Below, in pieces: positions 42,693 to 51,545 of a stretch of DNA of 52,582 nucleotides. How positions within the stretch are numbered: the first letter of the stretch is position 1; the number at the start of each line of letters is the position of its first letter. The translations under genes were made by a program, and so were the position numbers. Source of the DNA: Halomonas gemina (lineage in GTDB: Bacteria; Pseudomonadota; Gammaproteobacteria; Pseudomonadales; Halomonadaceae); NCBI RefSeq assembly GCF_023554995.1, contig NZ_JAMJPK010000012.1, forward strand, positions 1 through 52,582, in the 5' to 3' direction. The notes beneath the pieces were generated by a model. It was not told the DNA's origin. It worked only from the letters and a program-made list of their open reading frames with translations, and searched no databases.

Positions 42693-43453
42693 GTCTTAAC
42701 CTCCATATTGTTTATATTGCGTTATATCAAAGTAGCTACTTCTTCAAATTAGCTCAAGTTATCTTATTATCCAAAGACCAGCACATCATTAAGTAAAAAT
42801 CAATAAAGGATTAGAAAAATAATAATAAATTACCAGATGATTGCGTAAGATCATTATGCTACTTGCTGGGTAAATCGTTTAATCTTTAGAATAAAATGGC
42901 GCGTGTCAATGTTATACACTGGCACTAGAAAAATTTAGCAGACATCTATGTTTTAGCCGACAAAATGCATCTAGACCAATGAGCATGAAGTATGTACACA
43001 TCCCCCTAGACAACCTAAATAAAGGCTATGTTTTTGACCAAAACACCGAACAGATAAATTTGAAAATTTAAGCAAAGTAATGTGTCCGAAGGAATCAACC
43101 CAAATTCCCGCCACTGGTTAAACTATACTTGAGAAAACTACATGTCCTTAGCGATCTTCATATGCTCATGACATTTACACAATATAAAGCCCTCTCCCCA
43201 GCGTACTGGGAAACATCGTCCGGCTTACCCTTAGGGCCATCCTTCAAAGTCCTTTTCATTAAGCAGTGGCTGAGTTTGTTAAATATTTTGGGGATATTTC
43301 TCATACGATGTATTTATACCTAAATACAAGATACAAGATACAAGATACAAGATACAAGATACAAGATACAAGATACAAGATACAAGATACAAGATACAAG
43401 TCAAACAGTGGGCTCTACCCCGTCCGTTCTTGAGTGATTTTTTAGGGTTTCCT
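42693..43453. other. AT-rich 760-bp gap with one possible relic and a tandem repeat
   Basis: No convincing gene. A plus-strand frame starting with TTG near 43129 reads MRKLHVLSDLHM, which resembles the N-terminus of metallophosphoesterases (VLSDLHxE), but homology ends after about 12 codons, so it is a relic or chance. The repeat at 43324-43400 lies just after the stop of the gene at 43454. Confidence 0.35.
43324..43400. repeat. Heptanucleotide tandem repeat (ATACAAG, eleven copies)
   Basis: Eleven exact head-to-tail copies of ATACAAG (77 bp). Perfect identity means recent expansion. It lies 54 bp downstream of the minus-strand gene ending at 43454, in non-coding DNA. Confidence 0.97.
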
Positions 43454-44038
43454 TCAAACAAAGCGAGCATCGATAATCTTGAAGGTTCTCGATGCTTGAT
43501 TTTTCTCGCTACAGCCAAGTTCTTGAAACTCGCCGGGATGTAGTCGAATAGATTTAACCACAGGGTATAAGTTAGTAGGCGCGGGGATACTATCGATCTC
43601 AACATCAACCTCAACAACTCTTGAGAAATCCTTATTGTGAACTCTTACTTTCTCACCTTCGTCATTGATTCCGCACTTTTCGCCACGTTTCAATGGATAT
43701 ACTTTTGTCATTGCCTCGCTAAGGCCAAACTCAACTTGCATGATTATTCTACCATTTGAACATTTGTAGCCGAGAACCATGGAAATTTTATCTCTTGGAA
43801 GGCGGTATCTACGCTCGCGGTCTTGGCAGGCATTTCCAGGAGTGGTCGCCCAATTACCGCATAGTTTATCTTCCTCAAGAATCAATGTATTTTCGTCGAC
43901 GTAAAGAGTTAATCGCTGTGATGCATCCCCAGGATAGTCAACGCAGGAAAATGCGCCGCTAGCATTGCCGGACGAAACAGGCAATCTAGTAAACAGCGTC
44001 TCATTGATTTCATTAATAAGAATGTCGTTTTCATTCAT
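43454..44038 (-). CDS. Hypothetical protein (194 residues), AT-rich orphan
   Basis: From the ATG at 44038 (GGGGAG upstream) the protein begins MNENDILINEINETLFTRLP. It is mainly beta-like, with Cys pairs (FSCVDYPGD, LCGNWATTPGNACQ, YKCSNG) and ends CSEKNQASRTFKIIDARFV. No signal, membrane span or known family. Together with the gene at 42231 it forms an AT-rich island bounded by IS5 and IS630 remains, with a repeat copy at 44120. Confidence 0.65.
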   Translation of the reverse strand: MNENDILINEINETLFTRLPVSSGNASGAFSCVDYPGDASQRLTLYVDENTLILEEDKLCGNWATTPGNACQDRERRYRLPRDKISMVLGYKCSNGRIIMQVEFGLSEAMTKVYPLKRGEKCGINDEGEKVRVHNKDFSRVVEVDVEIDSIPAPTNLYPVVKSIRLHPGEFQELGCSEKNQASRTFKIIDARFV

Positions 44039-44119
44039 GGCAGCTCCCCTTGCGTTGCGTTGACTCATCCTAAGAAATGACAAACATCCTAATACCGCTT
44101 AATGTGCCTTCTGTATTTA

Positions 44120-44190
44120 CTTTCAAGTCAGCGCTGGGTCGTCAACTTTCGAAAAAAGTATAGCATTAAGTCCTCAATCCGGCCAGAAGC
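44120..44190. repeat. Dispersed repeat copy
   Basis: TCAGCGCTGGGTCGTCAACT followed by TCAATCCGGCCAGAAGCGC, matching the order and spacing seen at 15690-15790 (TTTGGGTGGTCAACT, then TCAATCGGCCAGAAGCAG). A diverged copy of the same repeat next to another AT-rich gene. Confidence 0.4.
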
Positions 44191-44240
44191 GCTATTTCAG
44201 GCTCTTCATCGTTAGTGTGGAGAATCTTAAGTCCGCATGA

Positions 44241-45113
44241 TTAATCTGGCTTGTCGGTGCGTCGATCAAGCGCTGATGCTGCTCGACTCACCGACGCCAC
44301 TATCTCGTCAGCAGTTTTCCGCCATTGGAAAGGCTTGGGGTTCTCGTTATAAACCGTCAGGTAGTGACGGATGGAATCCTCCAAGTCTTTCACGCTGGTG
44401 TGCGCCTGACGCTTGATCCACCTCTCGCTGATCGTGGAAAAGAATCGCTCTACCAGATTCAACCAGGAGGCTGACGTTGGCGTGAAATGAACATGATAGC
44501 GCGACCTCTCCGCCAACCAAGCCTTCACCTTATCAGTCTTGTGTGTCCCATAGTTGTCCAGGATGAGGTGGATATCGAGACCCGCTGGCACTGACCGGTC
44601 GATGGCATTGAGGAACTCAAGAAACTCCGCACTGCGGTGCCGCCGCTTGAGGCGACCAATGACTTCACCTGTCGCAATGTCCAGTGCAGCAAACAACGAG
44701 GTCGTGCCATGACGCTTATAGTCGTGGGTGCGGGTCTCGGGTTGTCCAAAGGTCAATGGTAACCCTGGCTGGGTGCGGTTAAGTGCCTGGATCTGGCTCT
44801 TCTCATCAACCGACAGGACGATCGCCCGGTCAGGGGGATCCATGTAGAGACCGACGAAGTCATGCACCTTGTCGACGAAGGCTGGATCGGTAGACAGCTT
44901 GAACGTCTTCTCCATGTGGGGCTTGAGGCCGAAGGCTCGCCATATCCGGTGCACACTGGCCGGGGAAATACCTGTCACGTCGCTCATGGAGCGCGTGCTC
45001 CAGTGGCTGGCATCCTCAGGCTTTTCCTGGCGGACCCGATCAATGACTTCCTGAACCACGTCGTCGGAAATCGAACGTGGACGGCCACTACGAACGTCAT
45101 CATTCAGGCCGTC
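44241..45113 (-). pseudogene. IS630-family transposase, N-terminally truncated
   Basis: A long intact frame (272 codons from 45059, extended upstream without stop) holding HTH residues [20 protein letters not shown] and the full DDE triad: [13 protein letters not shown] (Asp), [14 protein letters not shown] (Asp) and [14 protein letters not shown] (Glu). The N-terminal first HTH is lost: the frame runs through [20 protein letters not shown] and abuts an IS5 end at about 45113. The catalytic core is preserved, but without the N-terminal domain and its left end it is probably immobile. Confidence 0.85.
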
Positions 45114-45383
45114 CAGCAGCCGGGTTACCCGGCTGCCAGGCCGGATTCAAGACACACTGACTCCGTCAGTAAATTCCGGACATCGTCCAGCCAACACCAG
45201 ATTGGCCAACCCAAACAGGCTAAACAGCTGCGCCTGGTTCTTGGCCAGCCCTTTGTAGCGAACCTTCCGGTAGCCGAAGAGGTTCTTGATGACATGAAAT
45301 AGGTGCTCGACCTTGGCACGGATACTGGCCTTGGTCTTCTCAAGTGTCCGACAGGCTGCTGCCTTTGCGGATCTTGTGCTCAT
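45114..45383 (-). pseudogene. IS5-family transposase C-terminal fragment (copy E)
   Basis: Encodes [39 protein letters not shown] and [13 protein letters not shown], the C-terminal DDE domain of IS5 with the catalytic Glu in KVEHLFHV. Its outer end (GGCTGCCAGGCCGGATTCAA) abuts the IS630 remnant. Matches fragments at 37775 and 40205. Confidence 0.8.
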
Positions 45384-45385
45384 CT

Positions 45386-45650
45386 TTTGGAACCGTGGAG
45401 TTCCATGCGTGGGCGGCTCCGTCTTTCGAAAGCTGATAATCCGAAGCTGCGTCAGAGGCTGCGTTTGGCGGTAGCGGTAGGCTTGAGCCAGAATTCTGAC
45501 ATCTCGGCACTCTATCGTCGATTGACCGACAATGGCAAAAGCAAGATGGGGCCTTGGGGCGGCGATGCGGAAGCTGATCTACATCGCCTATGGGATCCCC
45601 AAGACGCAAACCGAATATCGGTCACAAATCACGAGATGCTGTGCTTGTAG
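45386..45650 (+). pseudogene. IS110-family transposase C-terminal remnant
   Basis: The plus strand encodes [20 protein letters not shown], then [20 protein letters not shown], and after a frameshift [20 protein letters not shown]. This is the conserved C-terminal signature of IS110 transposases (SKAGN-LR-AL...NP-I-ALY-RL...G-K-KM-A). Only the C-terminus remains. Confidence 0.75.
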
Positions 45651-45696
45651 TCGGTTAAGAGATATGGGGTCTAAAGCTTGAAAACACCATGAAGTC

Positions 45697-45762
45697 TACC
45701 GTAAGCATAATGATCTTGAAGTCCAAATTGATGAACTAAGCATCTTCGTGCGTGGTCGTTAA
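45697..45762 (+). pseudogene. Truncated second copy of the N-terminus of the gene at 3718
   Basis: One plus frame reads YRKHNDLEVQIDELSIFVRG then R and TAA. It corresponds to RQGDDLKVDIDELSILVRGR of the 105-residue protein at 3718, with matching bases across about 60 nt. The rest of that gene is absent. It lies directly after the IS110 remnant. Confidence 0.6.
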
Positions 45763-45946
45763 GTATCTAGGCTGGCGGGTACTGCCTGGATCTCGGCACG
45801 AATTTACGGTGTCGTGGTCGCTTGTTGATGCAGCTTAATGTCCATGTCTCTGCTCCCGAATAATCTGCTTTTGAAGCTCTCTCGCTGACGACCGAGGAAA
45901 ACTTCTATAGCTCTTCTGATAATCAGGGACCCTACATATACCGAAC

Positions 45947-46555
45947 TCACGCCAAGAAAATCCAGAGCGCCGACAGCGCGACAGTGAGAGACATGCCTCG
46001 CGCCCACAGACACGCGGCGTTGGAAGAATACAGTACTCTTTGCATTGTTTCAGCCAGCAAGATAATCAGCAGGAAGACTCCGAACAGCGTGCCAAAAGTG
46101 GCAAAGATCAAAAAGATCGCATCCTGCAATCGGACCATGGTCAAGTCAGCGACGCGCGGCAGAAGAATGAGATACATCACCACGGTCTGCGGGCTGCCGA
46201 GGCAGATAGCCAAACCCGTTAGAAACGAAGCCGCGCTTCCGGCGACCGGCAGCGAATGATCCGTCGTTACCTCCGATTGAAACCACATGCGGACCGCCAT
46301 CCATAGCAAAAATCCGACGCCTGCATATTTGGCGAAGGTGAGTACCTCGGGATGCGCCTGTAGCCAGTAGCCCAGCCCGGCGCAGATCGTCAAAATAACA
46401 AGAATGTCACCGGAACAGATACCGATCGCGATGGCGCAGGCCCCACGCCGATCTCTGCTGGCGGACCGAGCGGCCAGCACGGCAACAAGGGGGCCAGGTG
46501 CCAACGTCAGCGCGGCAAGCGTGATCATGTACGTGACAAGCGCCGTCAGCTCCAT
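45947..46555 (-). CDS. LysE/RhtB-family amino-acid exporter
   Basis: A 202-residue membrane protein with about six spans. LysE features: an N-terminal span with LAPGPLVAVLAARSASRDRR (conserved PGP), then GVGFLLWMAVRMW, and SFLTGLAICLGSPQTVVMYL (the NPK-like region as SPQ). These export amino acids or related metabolites. It is divergent from the broken GlxA-like gene, a pairing often seen between exporters and their regulators. Confidence 0.9.
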   Translation of the reverse strand: MELTALVTYMITLAALTLAPGPLVAVLAARSASRDRRGACAIAIGICSGDILVILTICAGLGYWLQAHPEVLTFAKYAGVGFLLWMAVRMWFQSEVTTDHSLPVAGSAASFLTGLAICLGSPQTVVMYLILLPRVADLTMVRLQDAIFLIFATFGTLFGVFLLIILLAETMQRVLYSSNAACLWARGMSLTVALSALWIFLA

Positions 46556-46764
46556 GCGTTCTTCGACTTGGTGATTAATTGTTTAAAGGCTGAGTATTTA
46601 ATCGGTGGCACGGCCCGTCACACCGCTCCAATTCTGGCAAAGTATTTGGCAGTAAGCGTGCAACTTTTGGCGTTAAGAGTTTTCTGCACCTGCAATACGT
46701 GCAGGACGTTCCGGTGGTTAGATTGCCTTCTTCATGAGAGGATAGCGTAAAGAGGAAAAATCTT

Positions 46765-47235
46765 GTGAACGTTGGACCAGCTTTTGATTGTCTGCGGCGG
46801 GTTGTGATGCTGATCTATCCCAAAGTGGCCTTTGTGGATGTCTGTGGCCCGCTCGAACACTTCCGTCTGGCCAACTTCCGGACCGGGCGTCGGCTCTATG
46901 CTCCGATCACGGCGTCGGTTGACGGCGCCGCCGTGCCTGTCGCAGGAAGTTTTCTGAAGATCGAGCCGACCTGTGGCTGCGACGACTTTCCCGTCCGGAT
47001 CGATCTGCTTCTTATCACCGCAAGGCCGGGCTACTCCGCCGCTGCCGAGGACAAGAGCATCAAGTAATGGATCCGCAGGATTGAGCCGCGTTGCGCGCGT
47101 GTGGGATCGGTGTGCATCGACTCCACCGTCCTGTTGGCATCGGGCGTCACGAATGGGCAAAAAATCGCTACGCATTGGCTCGAAGCGAGGGGGCCTGAAT
47201 ACGCACTAATCTTTCAGCTTAACGTTGACTGCTAA
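46765..47235 (+). pseudogene. GlxA-like DJ-1/PfpI-domain regulator, truncated with in-frame stop
   Basis: The frame encodes the N-terminal GATase1/DJ-1 domain of GlxA-type AraC regulators: RRVVMLIYPKVAFVDVCGPL, EHFRLANFRTGRRLYAP, and DLLLITARPGY. A TAA at 47065-47067 interrupts it, and the same frame continues with WIRRIEPRCARVGSVC and TNGQKIATHWLEARG, the region holding the nucleophile-elbow-like Cys and THW motif. It ends at 47233-47235, before any AraC HTH. Both a nonsense mutation and a C-terminal truncation are present. Confidence 0.75.
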
Positions 47236-47236
47236 C

Positions 47237-48067
47237 TCAACGATGCAGTAAGAGTGCCTGGGGAGCCGATTGCAGAATTGTGGCGGTCGTCGACCCTGCT
47301 AGCCATTCGTGGAGCCGGCCTTCACCAAAGGCGCCTATGGTGAGCAGGTCATCTACTTGGGCTATCCCCAGCAAGGCGTCAACGGGATGACCCGATCTAG
47401 TACAGGTCGCCACTTGCACTCCATGGGCCTCAGCATATTGTTCGACAACATCAAGCTGATGTCGCGCCTTGCTTTCATTGGCGTTCACGCTGACGGCCAA
47501 TACTGGCAATGTTAGCCGCTGGGCCAGCTCCATGGCGTAAAACAGCACCCCTCGCGCCGCCTTGCCACCATCGAATCCCAGCAACACGCGCCGAAAGCTC
47601 TCGAACTCGGCCCCCGCAAGCAGTACCGGCTGTCTTGCACGGCGCAGTACTGTATCGACCACCGCACCCAACCGCTTCGACCCAGCGGTCCAGGATTCGC
47701 CATGACGCCCCAGCACGATAATGTCGCTATTCTCGGCTACGGATAGCACCTCGCGTGCAGGGACGCCACTAAGCACTTGAACATGACAGCTGACACCATC
47801 CGCCATCGCTCGGACTTTTACCGGCCTCAGCAGGTCGTCATTGCGACGTTTTCCCTGACGTGACTCATGCGTACTTAGCGACGCCGCAGCCGCCAGTGTT
47901 GCACCCAAGCCTTCCGCTCGATAATAGCCAACTTCGGTCTGTCGGGTGTCATCGACATGTACGGCGTGCAAAACGGCGCCAAGTTCGACCGCAAGGTAGT
48001 TACCATAGGCAGCCGCCACCCGGGAAAAGGGTGATCTATCGACTGCCAATAAAATGGACTGCAACAT
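47237..48067 (-). CDS. Tandem-domain universal stress protein (UspA family)
   Basis: A 276-residue cytoplasmic protein with two Usp domains. Domain 1 begins MLQSILLAVDRSPFSRVAAA and ends with the ATP-binding type signature IIVLGRHGESWTAGSKRLGA, VVDTVLRRARQPVLL. Domain 2 runs from RRVLLGFDGGKAARGVLFYA to LLTIGAFGEGRLHEWLAGST, TATILQSAPQALLL. Usp proteins help survival under starvation and oxidative stress. AAGGGG precedes the ATG. Convergent with the broken GlxA gene. Confidence 0.92.
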   Translation of the reverse strand: MLQSILLAVDRSPFSRVAAAYGNYLAVELGAVLHAVHVDDTRQTEVGYYRAEGLGATLAAAASLSTHESRQGKRRNDDLLRPVKVRAMADGVSCHVQVLSGVPAREVLSVAENSDIIVLGRHGESWTAGSKRLGAVVDTVLRRARQPVLLAGAEFESFRRVLLGFDGGKAARGVLFYAMELAQRLTLPVLAVSVNANESKARHQLDVVEQYAEAHGVQVATCTRSGHPVDALLGIAQVDDLLTIGAFGEGRLHEWLAGSTTATILQSAPQALLLHR

Positions 48068-48117
48068 GGCACAACCCCTTAATAAAGGATGAATTCACGT
48101 GTATTCGCTTGGTATAT

Positions 48118-48252
48118 GCTAGGTCATGCAGATCCGCCAGTGCTTACGTATCGGGTCTTCGCTCAGGTGGTCGCCATTCGCGAAGACCTTCAAGTAGACG
48201 CGCTCATCGTTCAGGCTGCGCCAGAGCCGCTCAACGAAATCGCTAACCACTC
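48118..48252 (-). pseudogene. IS3-family orfB C-terminal fragment
   Basis: The minus strand reads DFVERLWRSLNDERVYLKVF and then ANGDHLSEDPIRKHW before a stop. The first part is the conserved C-terminal VERLWRS-KYE-VYL signature of IS3-family integrases, including the catalytic Glu. Only about 40 codons remain. Confidence 0.55.
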
Positions 48253-48281
48253 CCAAAGCGCATCTATACTGTCATAACCCT

Positions 48282-48650
48282 CTAACCAGGGAGGTTCGTG
48301 TAATACGTGACAACTTCTGAATGAACACCTTCCGCCCCTACTTTGATCAGGCCGCTCCCCTGTATCTCAGTACCAGGCACGGCCCACCAACACCATGCTG
48401 TAAGGACACCCTCTTCTTCTTGAGTGATGACTTCCGTAATGGCCATGTATGGGTCAGGGAGATTGCCACCCCGCAAAGAACGAACATTTTCCTTCATCCC
48501 GGACAAGTAGGCAGCGAAATCGCTCTTCGCGATCTTGCCAGCATTGGGGTCATCGAAGATGTAATCATCCGATACAGCCTTAAGAATGGTGTCTGCATCC
48601 CCCTTCGTCCATCCTTCAGCGTACAACCCTAAATAGTCTGCTGCACTCAT
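48282..48650 (-). CDS. NTF2-fold (SnoaL-like) protein
   Basis: A 122-residue NTF2-superfamily protein from ATG 48650 (AGGAG upstream): MSAADYLGLYAEGWTKGDAD, DDYIFDDPNAGKIAKSDFAA, and a strand with LTAWCWWAVPGTEIQGSGLI. The WTKGD...YIFDDP pattern is a SnoaL-like signature. Ligand unknown. Third NTF2-fold gene in the window; the longer frame from 48725 is not preferred. Confidence 0.85.
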   Translation of the reverse strand: MSAADYLGLYAEGWTKGDADTILKAVSDDYIFDDPNAGKIAKSDFAAYLSGMKENVRSLRGGNLPDPYMAITEVITQEEEGVLTAWCWWAVPGTEIQGSGLIKVGAEGVHSEVVTYYTNLPG

Positions 48651-49324
48651 GTTTCTTCTCCTGTAGTCAACTGGCCAGTGGGTGATACTTGCGATAAGCG
48701 TTCTCCACACGGTTTTCCCTCTCACGGACTATGAACACATCACATCCGTTTACTTCCATTCTCTAACCGTGTGTGCGTGCCTGTGAACGTTCATTCCCAC
48801 ACTTCTCGATTTTCGCCATGAAATGACTTGTTCCAATCCACTGCGTATCGATAAACGATTACCATACACTGGCAAACCCCTTACGAACCTTTTTTTCATT
48901 CACAACAGACCACATGCATCCGTACCTAATAACGCCTCGAACACGGTCGTCCGCCATGAATTTCATCAGCGCATCCACACCATGGAAATTTTAGGAATTT
49001 GCAAACGCCGTATTGAACTCTACTGTAACTTAGTCAGTCTGATTTTATTCTCATTCCCCTCTTTTTGCATTTAACACCATTCGGTTCAGCAGCGCGCTCG
49101 TGCAGGCGTGGGGTTTTTTATCTACTGCACGCATAGTTGGCGCGGAGCCGCGAGCATCGCCAGCGTGACTGCTGCAACCATTCATTGAACTAACTATCCT
49201 TATTCATCAGCCCAATCATTCGACTACATCGGGTTCATAAAACTTCCCGTGACGACGTCCACACCGTCGGGCCAAACGACTGTGCTCTCCCAGAAGGAAC
49301 AGCTGTCCTCGGCTTTGACGTAAT
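48651..49324. other. Intergenic region without a recognised gene
   Basis: About 670 bp. A plus-strand frame at 48823-49074 (83 codons) has no family match and ordinary non-coding composition. Sequence turns GC-rich after 49,100. Nothing supported. Confidence 0.4.
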
Positions 49325-50683
49325 TCACTTCTTCTCTTGTTCCAACTCGCGCATCACCACATCCAGTACTCGGTCGTCGCGAATGATTGACCGAAGCCGG
49401 TCCTCAAGTTTAAGGCTTGCAGTGTGGGGTGCCTGAGCTGGTGAGGGTTTCCGGCAATACTGATCAAGGCACCGCCGCAGCTCGCCCGCACCGATGCCTG
49501 CCTTCTGCAACGCCTCTTTGACGCTCTTCTGTTGAAGCAAGCAGTCGATGAGACGGCAGATGCGATCGCCTCGTGCGTCCGGGTCACCCTTCATCGTCGG
49601 CGGTGGGTTGTCGCCCCCCCTCAAGACGGCTCCGGTCAGTGTCTGCTCGCGCGTGAAGGGCAGGCCGCGCAACGTCCACCCTTCGGCGAGGATACGGAAC
49701 TGATAGACCCCCTGCGCGTTCGCATCAAACGACACCTCGAACACACCCGGCTGCACTTCGGACATTGCCAGTGTGGACGGCGAGAAGTCGGGTCGTATCA
49801 GTTCCACCCGGGATGTCCCCCGCCCCGCAGTCGGCACACCGCACTCCGTCAGCGTCGCGCGTACCGTCATCGTTGCCCCAGGCTCGTTGCTCGTTTGCGA
49901 GAGGCTGCCCCTCATCCGCAGGTTCGAGAAGGCGTGTACGTTGAAGTTGTAGAGAATGCCGTGCGCAAAGGCCTTGGCCAGTTCCTCCGGGTAGTTGTCG
50001 AGCATAGACAGGTACCGCTTGTAGTAACGGGGTTCGATGCCGAGCCGCGCGTACCAGCGGCCGGCGTGAGCGGTGCCGCTGGCGAGCGGTGCCGGCAGCC
50101 CCACGCGATAGAGCGCTATCTGCTGTGCTATCTCGAACGACAGTGTTGGATGTGCGCTGGCCGTACCGGGATCGATGATGTCTCCTTGTGGCGTCTCCAG
50201 CCTGAACGTGATCGCTTGCAGTGCGGGGGATAGCAGGATTGCCTTCGCCGAGATATCGGTCTCCGAGAGCCAGAACGGAATCCGGATCTCTGGGCCCGGG
50301 CCGACATAGCCCTCTGGGTCGAGGATGATGTCGTGGTTGGTGGCGCCGGCTAAGATCTGCTGGTAGTACTTCGCAAGGCGGTACGTCGCGTCGGGCGAAA
50401 GATCACCCGTCATCAGCATGTAGCCGTTGGTGCCATTACAGAGCGCCTGGAGCGCAGCCGGGTTGAGCACCTCGGCGCGGCCGAGGCCGATCGCGAAGAT
50501 ACGGCCGTTCATCGACGAAACTTCGTCGGCGACGTCGGCTATGTAGCGGCGGATGTGCGATCTGTGATTCTCGGCGCCGTCGGTCAATACGACAATCGCC
50601 TTGATCTGGTGGGTAGTGACCGGGTTGACGAGGCCGTGGGCGAAGGCTACAGCTTCACAGATGGACGTCCAGTGGCAAAAGTG
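49325..50683 (-). pseudogene. VWA-domain protein, N-terminally truncated
   Basis: An open frame of about 450 codons without a plausible start. It begins in the middle of a von Willebrand factor A domain: CHWTSICEAVAFAHGLVNP, then AIVVLTDGAENHRSHI (MIDAS-type TDG) and GRIFAIGLGRAEVLNPAALQ. It continues with a beta-rich region (GYVGPGPEIRIPFWLSE) and an Ig-like domain (PGATMTVRATLTECGVP), ending in a helical tail. The family's N-terminal half, including the DxSxS MIDAS motif, is missing. Truncation coincides with a hairpin at 50677-50727. The frame has a stop at 50684-50686. Confidence 0.8.
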
Positions 50684-50727
50684 TCACGCCCCTTACACTT
50701 CGCAAGGAGGGGCGTAACACTTTTTAT
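50677..50727. repeat. Long inverted repeat (hairpin) at the VWA truncation point
   Basis: AAAAGTGTCACGCCCCTT and AGGGGCGTAACACTTTT form a 17-18-bp stem with one or two mismatches and an 11-base loop. With A-tracts and T-tracts on its flanks it could work as a bidirectional terminator, or be the fused ends of a mobile element. It lies exactly where the VWA gene loses its N-terminus. Confidence 0.7.
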
Positions 50728-51029
50728 ACGTTGGCTGTATGCGCTTATTAGCCGTGCTTGGCGTAAGAATTGGTGCACGGGAAGACTCCTATCCAGCGCT
50801 GCACCTCCTTGGGAGTCAATTCGGCAGAGCAACATTAAACCTTCGCTCTTCCGACCAATTGCCCCACCGGCCGTCAACGAAAGCATGAAACATCCACGAC
50901 CAGCCTTCCCGTTGAGTGATTCCGAAGTGGCTGCTTCGATAGTGATATGTCGCAGAGGAGATCGAGTCCGCATTAACATTTAGATTCAGTAAGTTAGGTC
51001 AAATTACGATCAAGTGGTATCGGGGCGCT
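50728..51029. other. Gap with no supported gene
   Basis: Both strands have frames of about 100 codons here, but neither shows a family motif or ribosome site. Probably the inner part of an inserted or deleted element. Confidence 0.35.
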
Positions 51030-51386
51030 TCAGGGCAAGCGCGCCATCCGAACATCCAATCTGATTCTACTCTCATCATCTAGCCGGCGCTGAGGCACCA
51101 AAGCAGTGTCGGCGGGCACGACTAGCTTCGGAACGCATACAGCCTTGCTGACATCGCTAGCAGTGTCCCGGGCGGGCCCTTCGCCGATGACCCTGTCCCA
51201 GTCTGTGGAGCCGTAGATGCCGAATGCGAGGAGCTAAACACCCAAAACCCCGGCGGCCCCTCTTCCAGCGTGCCCAATTGTGCCGGAGACCTCAGAGTCA
51301 AAGAACTTGAATCCGACACCCACAAGCCCAATCAGGAGCAAGACTGTGCCAAACACGAATACAGCGATTGTGATGCTTTGTGGCAT
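51030..51386 (-). pseudogene. Small membrane protein with in-frame stop
   Basis: From the ATG at 51386 the frame reads MPQSITIAVFVFGTVLLLIG, LVGVGFKFFDSEVSGTI and GRGAAGVLGV, then a TAG at 51234-51236. It continues in the same frame with LLAFGIYGSTDW and runs to a TGA at 51030. The hydrophobic N-terminal span plus the split second span (GVLGV-stop-LLAFGIYG) looks like one two-span protein broken by a nonsense codon. No family name; the layout resembles common small two-span envelope proteins. Confidence 0.5.
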
Positions 51387-51545
51387 TTGATGCTGCTATC
51401 GCAGTTAGGTGGGATGAGATCTTCGGCTCACTCCTTGATTCGCGTCTACCGACTACTTAGCGCGCCTAACGCCGAAGTTAGGCCGATCCACAGTTTCGGG
51501 ATAACTACACGACTCCAGTTCTGTCCCACCTCTCGATCGAATATG

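Noticed and set aside
43129..43323. Metallophosphoesterase gene from the MRKLHVLSDLHM start
   Set aside because: Homology ends after about 12 codons and no other phosphoesterase motif follows.
4690..51386. Stop-codon recoding (amber or ochre readthrough), because several frames hold one in-frame stop
   Set aside because: TAG and TAA also end clearly intact genes here (for example TAG after the DNase at 20254 and TAA for umuC), and the interrupted genes are different in kind and lie in decaying neighbourhoods. Point mutation or sequence error is simpler.
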